A stretch of DNA of 64,000 nucleotides, taken from positions 124,001 to 188,000 of the forward strand of contig NZ_JAUYGV010000009.1 in NCBI RefSeq assembly GCF_030690345.1, read 5' to 3'. The notes under the pieces are model-generated. The model had not been told where the DNA came from. It saw nothing but the letters and a program-made list of their open reading frames with translations, and did not search any database. The position numbers and the translations under genes are program-made. The DNA is from Rheinheimera sp. Its GTDB lineage: Bacteria; Pseudomonadota; Gammaproteobacteria; Enterobacterales; Alteromonadaceae. Below, piece after piece: positions 36,581 through 47,291 of this stretch (position 1 is the stretch's first letter; every line of letters begins with the position of its first letter).

Positions 36581-38527
36581 TTACATGTCTCGCCAATCAG
36601 CAGGAACCAGTGCTGGTGGCTTCGTCCATGGTTCTTCAACCAGAGAATCTTGGAACCATTGCTCACGCAGATTCGCATGCTCAGTAATGATTAGTTGGAA
36701 GCCTGGAACGTCCTCCTGCGTATATTTAAGTAACAATTCGAACAACCGACGCACCGCATTTAGATCGGCATCCCTCTCTGTGTTCAGTACTGAACCGTCG
36801 GCATCTTTGTATACCTGTTCAGACGGAAAGTAGACTTGAGTTGGTTGGTCGATCAGCATAAAGCGTGGAATTGGGCAATTGTTCTGCGCAGCAAATACAT
36901 GCATGGCCAGCAAAGCCGACAAATGGTAGGCAAGATGGTTTTCACCGCCCCCAGTTCTGCTCATTGGCACTGGGCGCTCAGGCCGATCAAAGATAATCGT
37001 TAACTGAGATAGGTTAAATCTTGCCGGATAAGGAGCAAACTCAGCGTTGAATTTCTTAATGTACTGCGAGACTTGAGTTGAGATGCTGTTAAGGATCGAG
37101 TCGAGGCGTTCATTACTGTCGTCAGCGCCAATCTCCTCCTCGAGCTGTTTGACTTTATTGTTGAGGCGGCGGTTTTCGGCTTCTAGTTTTGCTATATCCT
37201 CATTTGGCAACAGTGTCTCTAAAAACAGACTGATACGGCCGACAACTCGCGCCGCAGCATTGTTCCGACTACCCATCTGGGCTATAACTTCGTTGGCGGC
37301 AATAGCCGCGCATAGCTCTGATTCTTTCAGCTGGATAAGGCTGACTATCTCGTCTACCTTAACTCTTAACTCCGTCAAATAGGCCTCGAGTTTGGGACGT
37401 TGGCCAATTGCAACTTGCAATTCTTTGTCGAGGGATTCCAGCTCAGCGAGCAGAACTACTGCGATTGGGGACTCAAGCGCTAAGTTTTGTTCACTGAAAG
37501 GCCATTGCCAATCCCCACTGTCAGAGTTCCTTGGTAGTGCCTTGATCGAGGTAAGTCGGTTTATTTGTTCAGCGGCTTCATTCTCATAACCACCTGCTCT
37601 TTTGGCAAATATCTGAGCGGCGTCGGTTCGCGCCTGAATATTTCTGCGATCTTGACGCAACTGAACAAGTTCCTCCTCCAAAATTGAAATACGACTGCTA
37701 TCATCGCCCGGCACTATTTCGGGTATCCAGTTAAGAGCAGACCTGAATGCCTCGATAATGTCATCAATATTAGAACTCACGAAGGAGCTCCTGATAATCC
37801 CTACTGCCTTAGCTTCCGAGTATAGGCTCAGTACTTGCTCATGCGACGAATCGACTAAGTCGTTGGCTTTCTCCAACTTTTTGTTACTTATTCTCAGGTC
37901 ACGTTGGGCTATCCGTAACCTAGATTCCAACTCATAACGATTGCTCGAAGACACGCCTAGCAATATCGGCAGAGTGTCTCGGATTGTCTGTGGCTGATAT
38001 TGCTCGCTCTGCCGGTAGAAAAGTTGATCTTTATTCGCAACAAGCCCTTGCTTTTGAAACAGGTAATAGAGGGTGTGTTTAATGTTCGCCTCGAAACTAT
38101 TACGGCTGTGTTCAACCGCAACCTGAGTTCGGTTCTCGGGAATGCCCAGTAGCCTAGATAACAGTTCGACGACACCATCGTCATCAGTATTTACCATCAA
38201 CTCATCGAATGCAGGCACCTGCAATTTAATACCCCGTCGAATCATTGCTGTACTGCAACTTGCACCTCCACTGTATGGTGTTGGCTTAGCAATTAGCACC
38301 TGTTCTCTATCGAACTGATAGATCACACTAAACCAGGCCACCTTGTCTCGGATAATGCCTTCCGGAACGTTAAACGATGAGCGCCCCATGCAATACTCTA
38401 TGATCTCAGAAAGCGCTGATTTACCTGTGGAAGAGCGACCAGTTATAACATTAAGTCCATCTACCTTAAAATTAAGGTCACGACGTTGGCCATCATGGCT
38501 GTATACATGGATAGAGCGAATCTTCAT
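36581..38527 (-). CDS. ABC-3C system ATPase (DUF3732, Rad50/SMC-like)
   Basis: 648-residue ABC-type ATPase. Walker A GRSSTGKSALS starts at 30; a long central part (about 200-500) is heptad-rich and likely coiled coil; RTGGGENHLAYHLS is the signature region; FMLIDQPTQVYFP is Walker B; ITEHAN supplies the switch His. This layout is that of the DUF3732 ATPases of three-component ABC systems, in which a DNA- or invader-sensing SMC-like ATPase works with a small middle component and an effector. The start overlaps the middle-component stop as ATGA, so the three genes are one translational unit. Confidence 0.83.
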   Translation of the reverse strand: MKIRSIHVYSHDGQRRDLNFKVDGLNVITGRSSTGKSALSEIIEYCMGRSSFNVPEGIIRDKVAWFSVIYQFDREQVLIAKPTPYSGGASCSTAMIRRGIKLQVPAFDELMVNTDDDGVVELLSRLLGIPENRTQVAVEHSRNSFEANIKHTLYYLFQKQGLVANKDQLFYRQSEQYQPQTIRDTLPILLGVSSSNRYELESRLRIAQRDLRISNKKLEKANDLVDSSHEQVLSLYSEAKAVGIIRSSFVSSNIDDIIEAFRSALNWIPEIVPGDDSSRISILEEELVQLRQDRRNIQARTDAAQIFAKRAGGYENEAAEQINRLTSIKALPRNSDSGDWQWPFSEQNLALESPIAVVLLAELESLDKELQVAIGQRPKLEAYLTELRVKVDEIVSLIQLKESELCAAIAANEVIAQMGSRNNAAARVVGRISLFLETLLPNEDIAKLEAENRRLNNKVKQLEEEIGADDSNERLDSILNSISTQVSQYIKKFNAEFAPYPARFNLSQLTIIFDRPERPVPMSRTGGGENHLAYHLSALLAMHVFAAQNNCPIPRFMLIDQPTQVYFPSEQVYKDADGSVLNTERDADLNAVRRLFELLLKYTQEDVPGFQLIITEHANLREQWFQDSLVEEPWTKPPALVPADWRDM

Positions 38528-39012
38528 GGTCGAATTCCAAAAGTTGTATAAACAGTTGCTCGGTCAGCGATACGTGCGAATTCTTTTCCGATGATGCGTG
38601 CCACTTTCTGACAAGCGACACTCTCAGCAGTCCCGTCGACGGTCTTACGCACCATCTTGGGTACCGTTTTAATACGGCCGTCTTCTGTGACAATGATGCA
38701 CTTCTTTTCCATCAACAGCCCAAACGCTTCGAAAGCAAAGGGCATCATTTGTGTCACTCGATCGGCTAAACCAACCATCATTTGTTGGTTTCTCTCCACA
38801 GTCTTGAGCAGATAGCTCCGAGGATTGCTGCCAAAAACCTCCCTTGAGTCCTTGTGCAGACAAAGCGGGAGTATCAGCAGTGTTAGGGAGAAAGGCATAC
38901 CTCGGGTATCCTCTTCCTCGTAGCCGTGCAGCGCGCGGAACAAAACCAATCCACAGAATGCAGGGTTGAAAAGGTTGCGAATCTCAATCGGGCGCTGATC
39001 CCATCTCTTCAT
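38524..39012 (-). CDS. ABC-3C system middle component
   Basis: 162-residue small protein whose N-terminal block (IRNLFNPAFCGLVLFRAL) and position between a DUF3732 ATPase and a larger partner match the middle component of ABC-3C systems. It overlaps both neighbours by 4 nt (ATGA at each junction). Its biochemical role is unknown; family reports place it as the link between ATPase and effector. No catalytic motif is visible. Confidence 0.75.
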   Translation of the reverse strand: MKRWDQRPIEIRNLFNPAFCGLVLFRALHGYEEEDTRGMPFSLTLLILPLCLHKDSREVFGSNPRSYLLKTVERNQQMMVGLADRVTQMMPFAFEAFGLLMEKKCIIVTEDGRIKTVPKMVRKTVDGTAESVACQKVARIIGKEFARIADRATVYTTFGIRP

Positions 39013-40232
39013 GACTCAACTCCTAGCACCGTGCTCAGACGGTCAAGGAATTTTGGATGCCAGTAGACTCTTGGGCTCGGCGAACCATCAGCTAATATAT
39101 GGAAACTACCTCGAAGTACATATGGCTCTGTCACCCGGGCACGGATACGCAGGGATTCAATGTTACCGGCCTCGAATTCAGCCCATGCATAGAGATTCGA
39201 ACCCGCTTCACGCAGAGCTTCTTCAGGGCTATCGTTTTCTAGCTTTTCATATGCAAAATCCTTGAAACGTTCCCATTCATCAACTAAGCGATCCTCGTAC
39301 TCTGCAACTTCACCCAATGCCAACAAGTTCTCTCTAGCCCAAGCCGATCGTTGTGAGAACGCTCGGTAGTAGTCCAAAATCGCATTCTTAATCCGCTTTG
39401 GAGTGATTCCTATTTCGCGTAATTGCGCGACAAACAGACGGGGGTCAGTATCAGTATTGATTTCTTCTGAAGGAGCCGTTCCTCGGAAGGTAATTGGTAA
39501 ATTATCAGTCTTATATTCCTCTGCGATGTTTGAAAGCTTATCCGACAACTCATAACCGAAGATTCCTTCCGGATTGGCACCAGTCAATTGATGGATCACT
39601 GCATCGGTCCACCATCCTTCCAGTCGCTCGAAAACAAACGGTCGATGCTCCCTGCGGATGCTCCTCATGTGTTTGTCTTTTATAAGTGCAGGTATGTCAC
39701 TGATGCGTGGGCTACTATCAAGGATCAGGATACGTTCGAGGAAGTCCTGTTTTTCGAGACTGTTAAGCTCATTGAAAGCCTCTGCAATCGGCGTGATTAA
39801 TTTTGATGCAGAAGTGACAAGCGCTGCATCCGCCAGCTCAGTCAGCGTCCTGATATCATCTGTGGTAACCGCCTGATGGGGAAGAAATCGAGTGAGAAAC
39901 GAGTCAGATGACACTAAGCCCGTAGTGAATAAAAAGAATCGTAGATTCGATTTAGCACACCCATCCCGTTTGTACCGAGCCAACCAAATATTGACTGACT
40001 TCCAGAAGTCAGTTGAGAGGTCAGTTAGTCTATCGTTGATCGCTTTATGTTTTAATGATGCTAACGACTTACCACCTTTATCATCGATGAAGTCGAGGTC
40101 GTCATCCTTCTCCAGATGTACCGCAGTATCCTCTGGATATTGAAGCAATTGTAATAGCGCGAGACGTATTTGATAAATGTACCCTAAGCCTTGTTCGCCA
40201 GCTGAAAATTTATCAGTGTTTTTTCCTGTCAT
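39009..40232 (-). CDS. ABC-3C effector with nuclease-like N-terminus and CTD
   Basis: 407-residue first gene of the three-gene set. The N-terminal block GYIYQIRLALLQLL, then HLEKDDDLDF (Glu41, Asp43-45) and SLKHKA (Lys61), follows the Gly-Tyr/Phe-Gln, E...DD, K-H layout of DUF4297/Cap4-like PD-(D/E)xK nucleases. The remaining part, ending YWHPKFLDRLS, fits the conserved C-terminal domain of ABC-3C partner proteins that docks to the rest of the system. A role as the DNA-cutting effector is inferred. Its ribosome site is weak. It is divergent from an empty 366-bp gap. Confidence 0.7.
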   Translation of the reverse strand: MTGKNTDKFSAGEQGLGYIYQIRLALLQLLQYPEDTAVHLEKDDDLDFIDDKGGKSLASLKHKAINDRLTDLSTDFWKSVNIWLARYKRDGCAKSNLRFFLFTTGLVSSDSFLTRFLPHQAVTTDDIRTLTELADAALVTSASKLITPIAEAFNELNSLEKQDFLERILILDSSPRISDIPALIKDKHMRSIRREHRPFVFERLEGWWTDAVIHQLTGANPEGIFGYELSDKLSNIAEEYKTDNLPITFRGTAPSEEINTDTDPRLFVAQLREIGITPKRIKNAILDYYRAFSQRSAWARENLLALGEVAEYEDRLVDEWERFKDFAYEKLENDSPEEALREAGSNLYAWAEFEAGNIESLRIRARVTEPYVLRGSFHILADGSPSPRVYWHPKFLDRLSTVLGVES

Positions 40233-40598
40233 CAGTTCAATCCCGCTGCGAGGTGAATGACGAAGAATAATAGCCGTTACCGGAACTTACTCTCCGATAA
40301 CAACATTTTAGGCTTTCAGCAGATAATATATCTGAATTACGACAATAGACTGGAACTCCGTATTCGCCCATTTCTTATCCCTATTATTAGCTTGGCAATT
40401 CCATTTAACTCGCATCCGCACACGGTCTGTCTGACCATTAAATGCATGCTGGAGATGATTGAATAAAATCAACTATTTCATTACATTTGTCTAGTTCTTA
40501 TTTTGGGTATGTTGCTAGCAAGCTGTATGCTAACCCTGTTCACACATTGCAATTGACTGAATACTTGTCAGAGTGAGGATAAAAGTAAGATTTAATAA

Positions 40599-41262
<664 letters not shown>

Positions 41263-41504
41263 ATCGAGAACGGTGTAATTCAAAAAGTCCATTCTACTCG
41301 CTTTTATAGCGAAAATACCTTGGGTAGCAAGAATGTACAACTTGTTCAAATGTCTCTACAGGCAGCTATTGCATCCAGGTTGTCAAATTGCCAGTTAAGG
41401 TAAAATCTGATAGAAGATTTAGATCTTTTTTAGTTGTTTTCTTAGGGAATTTAAGCCCTAATTTGGACACAACAAAAATTCACGGCCACCATAAGGACAA
41501 GAAA

Positions 41505-43781
41505 ATGGAATTCATTATAGGTGCAATTGTTATTTATTTTCTCTATAAACTCGGGGCTGGAAAACCAACATCAAAGTCTTCCGTTCGCACCAACACCAGA
41601 AAACCAGTCAAAACATATAGCAACAATAACTATTCAACTAATGCTCGTTCGTCAGTCAATTCTGAGTCTGACAGTGCACGAGATGATGAATTCGCAACAT
41701 TCACGGTCTACTCAAGTTATGGAAGAGAAGCGGAGAAATCATCTAACACACAAAAAGGTCGTTGGGTTGCAGATGATGAACATCTAACCATTAGTGGAAG
41801 ACAAATGCCGAGAGGTCTGTTTTATTTCGGTGGGGTGTTGAACTCCCTCTCGGGCTATGGTGTTGAGCCTTCACTCGTCGATGAGAAGCGCCAGGCATTA
41901 ACTAAATCATTCAAATCCGGCTCAGATTTATACACTGATGAGTCACTCGGTTACTGGCCAAGTTATGCAACCCTTTCAAAAGGTTGCAGAGGGGCCTACC
42001 TTGATTTTTTAGCGTCGGACCGTTCTGACCCAACGACACCTGTTGGCTATGTATTCATATACTTTTATGGGTTCGAAAGACGCATTATTGAGAACAAAAC
42101 AAATAACACGGTCTCAGATCATGAGTTCCTCGGCATATTTGACGAGGTTTTACGCCTTAATAGCGTGTTCAATGCTAACCGTTCTTTCAGGGGATATTCG
42201 GCAAACTTTCTGGAGTTGATGACTCTATTAAGGCCGGCTTTACTTGAGCATAGGGCAAAAGATATTCCAGAGACGAACAATGGATTGTCATTCAAAGTTA
42301 AGCTGGCAACCGCCATTGCTAATAGCCAACCTGTTAACGCTGATCTGGCACTAGACTGGCTGAAAAACACACTCGAATACTCTCTGAAAACGCCTGCTAG
42401 AAGGTGCGAAGACGAGTTCAGGAGACTATTTAAAATAAGGTTTAGAGACAAATTTGGTGACGGAATACTGGTAAAACCCAACAAAACTAAACTCACGCTG
42501 TCCTACCATGCTGCAAGCAACGGCATACATAGTGTTGACTTGAATTTAGAAGATTTACCCGATCCCAGCGTACTTAAAGCGCCCCTGAACAAACTCATAC
42601 CAATCGCTGAGCAATGCACTGAAGAGTTAAATAGCTATAGCCGATACTTAGGCAAAGCCGATACTTCCAAGCATGATATCGCTGCATTAATGCTGTTGCC
42701 CAAAGAGCTGGCGAACGAGTCTGGCTCTCCCGTAATTGGTTCTTTCAAGCAATGGGCTGAGCAAATTATTGCTGATCAAAAAGGGCTGACAACTGTTAAA
42801 GAATTTTGGTCTCACACTGGTATGCCGTTACCAAAAAACCTCAACAAAAAGGAGATTGATCTGCTTACTAATCTCGCTGCGAAGGCGGATATAGGTATTG
42901 CACCAGACCAACGTTTTCACCTGACCAAATTCAAATCTGACGGAAATATCGTATTGTTTTCACTGGGCCATGGAGCGTTCTTTGAGTCTACTCCTGCGTT
43001 CCATGAGGTAATGCTTGCCTTAAGACTCGGCGCAATGGTGGCTGCTATTGATGGTGTTATAGCACTTGACGAAGAGCGAGCACTACGAAGAATTATCGAG
43101 CATGATGATAAGTTGTCACCAACTGAAAAGAATTCATTATCTGCTTATCTGACGTGGCGCTTAAATAGCCCTGCTAACACAGCGGGATTGAGCGCTAGAA
43201 TAGAGCAATTAAACGAGACTCAGATTCAGTTCCTAAAGAAATTTATCATATCAATTGCCCTTGCAGACGGTAAGGTAGATGCTCACGAAATAAAACAAAT
43301 TGAAAAGCTTTACACATCCTTGGGGTTGGATAAATCACTCGTAGCGAGCGATATTCATCACCTGACCACGACCCAAAATGGCCCGCTATCACCGCAGCAA
43401 GATATAAGCAAAACCAAAGATGTGTTTCAGTTGGATGAAGACATTTTGGCAATGCATGAGAGTGATACCAGTGACGCAAAATTAATGTTAGAAAGTATTT
43501 TTGCAGTGGATGATGAGCCTGAATCAGAGCAAATAATTGCTTCATCCTCTCAGCAAGATAGCCTTGATATGTCTCATAAAGCGTTGTTTGATGAATTGAT
43601 AACTAAAACGATTTGGCCGCGTAAAGAAGTGCACGAGCTATGTAGCAAATTTAATTTAATGGTTGATGGTGCAATCGAAACTATCAACAATTGGGCGTAT
43701 GAAAAAGTTGATGCACCGGTGTTAGATGACGATGGTGACATCTATGTTGATCTCGAAATTGTTGAAGAGTTAAAAGGATAA
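41505..43781 (+). CDS. sngA: TerB-domain protein, Shango SngA-like
   Basis: 758-residue protein with one N-terminal hydrophobic helix (FIIGAIVIYFLYKLG, residues 3-17) followed by a Ser/Asn-rich linker, so it is probably membrane-tethered. The middle region is the TerB-N type; AAIDGVIALDEERALRRI and later IALADGKVDAHEIKQIEKLY are TerB-like helices with acidic metal-binding positions; the end (LFDELITKTIWPRKEVHEL onward) is the TerB-C type. ATG 41505 follows ATAAGGA; the longer frame is unlikely. With the ATPase and helicase directly after it, this matches the three-gene Shango anti-phage system. Confidence 0.82.
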   Translation: MEFIIGAIVIYFLYKLGAGKPTSKSSVRTNTRKPVKTYSNNNYSTNARSSVNSESDSARDDEFATFTVYSSYGREAEKSSNTQKGRWVADDEHLTISGRQMPRGLFYFGGVLNSLSGYGVEPSLVDEKRQALTKSFKSGSDLYTDESLGYWPSYATLSKGCRGAYLDFLASDRSDPTTPVGYVFIYFYGFERRIIENKTNNTVSDHEFLGIFDEVLRLNSVFNANRSFRGYSANFLELMTLLRPALLEHRAKDIPETNNGLSFKVKLATAIANSQPVNADLALDWLKNTLEYSLKTPARRCEDEFRRLFKIRFRDKFGDGILVKPNKTKLTLSYHAASNGIHSVDLNLEDLPDPSVLKAPLNKLIPIAEQCTEELNSYSRYLGKADTSKHDIAALMLLPKELANESGSPVIGSFKQWAEQIIADQKGLTTVKEFWSHTGMPLPKNLNKKEIDLLTNLAAKADIGIAPDQRFHLTKFKSDGNIVLFSLGHGAFFESTPAFHEVMLALRLGAMVAAIDGVIALDEERALRRIIEHDDKLSPTEKNSLSAYLTWRLNSPANTAGLSARIEQLNETQIQFLKKFIISIALADGKVDAHEIKQIEKLYTSLGLDKSLVASDIHHLTTTQNGPLSPQQDISKTKDVFQLDEDILAMHESDTSDAKLMLESIFAVDDEPESEQIIASSSQQDSLDMSHKALFDELITKTIWPRKEVHELCSKFNLMVDGAIETINNWAYEKVDAPVLDDDGDIYVDLEIVEELKG

Positions 43782-45092
43782 ATGATGATTGCTAAGAAAA
43801 TTAGAGCAAAAGAAAGAGACGCAATTATCCAGTCACTGAAATCAGGTGTGACACCCAAAGTCGGGATCCAACATATTCAGGTGGGCCGGGTTAATGAACT
43901 CAAAGCCATGATCCAAGATATTGAACGGATATCCGATGGAGGTTCTGCCTTCAGGCTTATCATTGGGGAATATGGATCTGGTAAAACTTTTTTCTTGAGC
44001 GTTGTCAGAGCTATTGCGCTGGAAAGAAAGCTGGTTACCGTAAACGCAGACCTATCACCTGACAGGCGGATCCACGCCTCGGCCGGCCAGGCAAGAAACC
44101 TTTATTCAGAGCTGATGCGTAATATGTCTACGCGTAATAAGCCTGACGGTAATGCTCTTACAAGTGTCGTCGAGAAGTTTATTACTGAAGCCCGGATGGA
44201 AGCCGATAGCACAGGTAAGAGCATCAATACCGTCATTCATGAAAAGTTAGCGTCTTTATCAGAGCTTGTAGGTGGCTATGATTTTGCCAAGGTTATCGAG
44301 GCCTATTGGACCGGTCATGAAGCGGATAACGAGACCCTTAAATCAAATGCAATTAAATGGCTTCGCGCCGAATACTCCACTAAAACCGATGCTCGCAACG
44401 ACCTCGGTGTAAGAACCATCATCTCTGATGCATCATTTTATGACTCGCTCAAGTTGATGAGTTTGTTTGTTCTACAAGCCGGCTATCAGGGATTATTAGT
44501 AAACCTTGACGAGATGGTAAACCTGTACAAACTTAACAACACCACAGCAAGAACATCGAACTACGAACAGATTTTACGTATCCTGAATGACTGTCTTCAA
44601 GGAACTGCGGAGCATTTAGGTTTCTTGCTTGGTGGTACTCCCGAATTCCTTCTTGATCCCAGGAAAGGCCTCTATAGCTATGAGGCTTTACAGTCCAGGC
44701 TTGCTGGCAACACCTTTGCTAAACAAGCCGGTGTTATCGATTACTCTTCCCCTGCATTACATCTGGCGAGTTTAACACCAGAAGAGCTCTATATCCTGCT
44801 GAAGAACTTGCGTCACGTTTACGCTGAAGGTGATGAAAGTAAGTATCTTGTTCCTGATGAATCGTTAAAGGCGTTTCTGAAACACTGTAGCCAAACTATC
44901 GGTGATGCATATTTCAGAACGCCCAGAAACACAATTAAGGCATTTTTAGATATGATTGCGGTCATCGATCAGAATCCGAGCATAGCTTGGAATAGCCTCG
45001 TCGCGTCTGTATCTATTGAAGAAGAAAAACCTTCTGATGTTGAGCTCGATATCGAAGACACTGAGGATGATCTGGCTGACTTTAAGCTATGA
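43782..45092 (+). CDS. sngB: BrxD-like ATPase, Shango SngB-like
   Basis: 436-residue P-loop ATPase of the BrxD (DUF2791) type. Walker A GEYGSGKT at 62-69 and Walker B LLVNLDEM with Asp243-Glu244 are intact; the ORC/STAND-like AAA core spans most of the protein and the C-terminus is strongly acidic. The ATG abuts the SngA stop and its own stop overlaps the helicase start by 4 nt. BrxD also occurs in BREX type 2, but none of the other BREX genes is present, so Shango is the better label. Confidence 0.83.
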   Translation: MMIAKKIRAKERDAIIQSLKSGVTPKVGIQHIQVGRVNELKAMIQDIERISDGGSAFRLIIGEYGSGKTFFLSVVRAIALERKLVTVNADLSPDRRIHASAGQARNLYSELMRNMSTRNKPDGNALTSVVEKFITEARMEADSTGKSINTVIHEKLASLSELVGGYDFAKVIEAYWTGHEADNETLKSNAIKWLRAEYSTKTDARNDLGVRTIISDASFYDSLKLMSLFVLQAGYQGLLVNLDEMVNLYKLNNTTARTSNYEQILRILNDCLQGTAEHLGFLLGGTPEFLLDPRKGLYSYEALQSRLAGNTFAKQAGVIDYSSPALHLASLTPEELYILLKNLRHVYAEGDESKYLVPDESLKAFLKHCSQTIGDAYFRTPRNTIKAFLDMIAVIDQNPSIAWNSLVASVSIEEEKPSDVELDIEDTEDDLADFKL

Positions 45093-47287
45093 GGGATGAC
45101 CATGAGAGGCTTGATGTCAGAGTTCAACGTTGGATTTTTCAGCAAGGCTGGTCCGGCCTCAGAGAAATTCAAAGCCTTGCTATTGAGCCTATTTTATCTG
45201 CAAAAACGGATGTCTTAATCAGTGCATCAACTGCTGCGGGGAAGACCGAGGCGTTTTTTCTCCCTGCAATAAGTGCTATTGCAGAACAACAGGAAGGGGT
45301 TGGTATTCTATATATCAGCCCACTCAAAGCCCTAATAAACGACCAAGACCGGCGTTTGGAAAGCTTATCAGACTTACTTGATATGCCGGTAACACCTTGG
45401 CATGGAGATAGTCCACAAAGCAAAAAAAATAGGCTGAAAACCTCTCCTGCTGGTATTGTTTTAATCACCCCTGAGTCACTTGAGTCGCTACTCATTCGTG
45501 ATGCCGGCTGGGTTAAATCGGCTTTTTCTCATCTAAAATACGTTGTCATTGACGAGTTCCATGCCTTTTTAGGCTCGGAGCGTGGGCACCATTTGCTCTC
45601 ATTGCTCCACAGGCTTGAACATCTTTTAGGAAGATTAAAGTCCCCCATTCCAAGGGTGGCGTTAAGCGCTACGCTTGGTGAAATAGAGAAAGTCCCTTTG
45701 GCTCTGCGCCCAAACCAATCGTTACCGTGCAAAATTATTAGAGACTCAAATTCTGTCTCGACACTTAAAGTCCAGGTCAAAGGCTACATTAATCCTACGC
45801 AGGTAGATGTAGAAGATCCCACCAATGCTGAATACAAAATTTGCCAGGATCTCTTAAAATTTTGCCGCGGTGGAAACCACCTTGTCTTTGCCAACAGCCG
45901 CAATAGAACGGAAAGCATAGCGGCGACGTTAAGCGACATGTGTGACCAACAATATGTACCGAATGAATTTTTCCCTCACCATGGTTCGCTCTCCAAAGAA
46001 CTTAGAGAAAGCCTCGAAAAGCGTCTTCAGCAAGAACAATATCCAACAACCGCGGTATGCACCATGACCTTGGAACTCGGTATTGATATAGGGAAAGTGC
46101 ATTCCGTTATCCAAGTTACTGCCCCTCACTCTGTTTCGAGTCTTCGCCAAAGAATGGGGCGCTCAGGACGCCGAGGTGGCGCCTCAATTCTCAGGATGTT
46201 GATTGCTGAAGACGAGCTGACTAAAGATTCAAACCCTATTGATAAGTTGCGTTTAGAGTTAATACAGTCTCTTGCAATGATAAGGCTGCTTATCAGCAGT
46301 AAGTGGTATGAGCCGGCCGATACATCGCTCTATCACTTTTCGACACTACTACATCAAATCCTCGCGGTAATTGCACAGTGGGGAGGCGTTAGAGCGGATC
46401 AGTTGTACAACCTGCTCTGCAAAGAAGGGCCTTTCCAAAACGTTTCTCCCGCAGACTACAAGGCTGTTCTGCTGCATATGGGAAGCTCAGAATTGATTAC
46501 TCAGCTTGGTAGTGGAGAGTTAGTGTTAGGCGTGTTAGGTGAACGAATTACTGGGCATTACACATTCTATGCCGTGTTCAAAACCCCAGAAGAATTCAGG
46601 ATTGTCAGTGGTACCAAAACGCTGGGTACGTTGCCTATCGACTCATTGGTACTCGTTGGCCAGCACATCATTTTTGGCGGAAAAAGGTGGATAGTCAAAG
46701 ATATCGACAGCGACAAAAAGACTATTTATGTTGAACATGCAAAAGGAGGAAAGCCTCCAAAGTTCGGCGGTAGTGGTATGTCGGTACATGACGTTGTACG
46801 CCAGGAGATGTTTAAAATTCTGAGTGATGGCGATTACCGAATAGCTGTTGCTGACCAGCAAATAGACTTTGCTGATGCTAACGCTAGAGGGCTGTTTAGG
46901 GAGAGCGTGGCATTTTTTAACGAGGCTGGGCTGCGGCAGAGTTCATTGCTTCAACACGGTAATGACGTATACATCTTTACATGGCGTGGTGACAAAGTCG
47001 TCAACACGATAGCAGCACTGCTTATTATTAATGGATACGAAGCTGGTGTATACGCGGGAGTTATCGAAGTCAGCAAAACGTCTTTAAGCGATGTCGAGGA
47101 TTCGTTACGGTCCCTATCAATCAAAGAGCTCCCCAGCTCAACAGAGCTTGCACACACTGTATTTGAGAAGAAAATAGATAAGTTTGACGAGTTCTTGCCT
47201 GAAGAAATTATCTCTCTCGGATATGGTGCGAAGGCGTTTGATATAGTTTGTGCAAAAAACTGGATTAACTGCAACTTTATAAAATGA
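45089..47287 (+). CDS. sngC: Lhr-like DEAD/DEAH helicase, Shango SngC-like
   Basis: 732-residue superfamily 2 helicase. Motif Q REIQ (25-28), motif I STAAGKT (47-53), motif II DEFH (155-158), motif III SAT and motif VI QRMGRSGRRGG are all present; the C-terminal half is a long Lhr-type accessory region. Such helicases translocate on DNA and are paired with BrxD-like ATPases both in BREX (BrxHI) and in Shango. Start overlaps the ATPase stop as ATGA. A possible 51-aa ORF begins 4 nt after the stop. Confidence 0.83.
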   Translation: MRDDHERLDVRVQRWIFQQGWSGLREIQSLAIEPILSAKTDVLISASTAAGKTEAFFLPAISAIAEQQEGVGILYISPLKALINDQDRRLESLSDLLDMPVTPWHGDSPQSKKNRLKTSPAGIVLITPESLESLLIRDAGWVKSAFSHLKYVVIDEFHAFLGSERGHHLLSLLHRLEHLLGRLKSPIPRVALSATLGEIEKVPLALRPNQSLPCKIIRDSNSVSTLKVQVKGYINPTQVDVEDPTNAEYKICQDLLKFCRGGNHLVFANSRNRTESIAATLSDMCDQQYVPNEFFPHHGSLSKELRESLEKRLQQEQYPTTAVCTMTLELGIDIGKVHSVIQVTAPHSVSSLRQRMGRSGRRGGASILRMLIAEDELTKDSNPIDKLRLELIQSLAMIRLLISSKWYEPADTSLYHFSTLLHQILAVIAQWGGVRADQLYNLLCKEGPFQNVSPADYKAVLLHMGSSELITQLGSGELVLGVLGERITGHYTFYAVFKTPEEFRIVSGTKTLGTLPIDSLVLVGQHIIFGGKRWIVKDIDSDKKTIYVEHAKGGKPPKFGGSGMSVHDVVRQEMFKILSDGDYRIAVADQQIDFADANARGLFRESVAFFNEAGLRQSSLLQHGNDVYIFTWRGDKVVNTIAALLIINGYEAGVYAGVIEVSKTSLSDVEDSLRSLSIKELPSSTELAHTVFEKKIDKFDEFLPEEIISLGYGAKAFDIVCAKNWINCNFIK

Positions 47288-47291
47288 AAAA

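Noticed and set aside
40257..40466. Plus-strand ORF of 69 codons between the ABC-3C and resolvase genes
   Set aside because: Weak start and no recognisable sequence features; the 366-bp gap is better described as intergenic.
43782..47287. BREX type 2 or type 6 locus (BrxD plus BrxHI-like helicase)
   Set aside because: No PglX/PglZ/BrxC-type genes are present, and the preceding TerB-domain gene with this gene order fits Shango.
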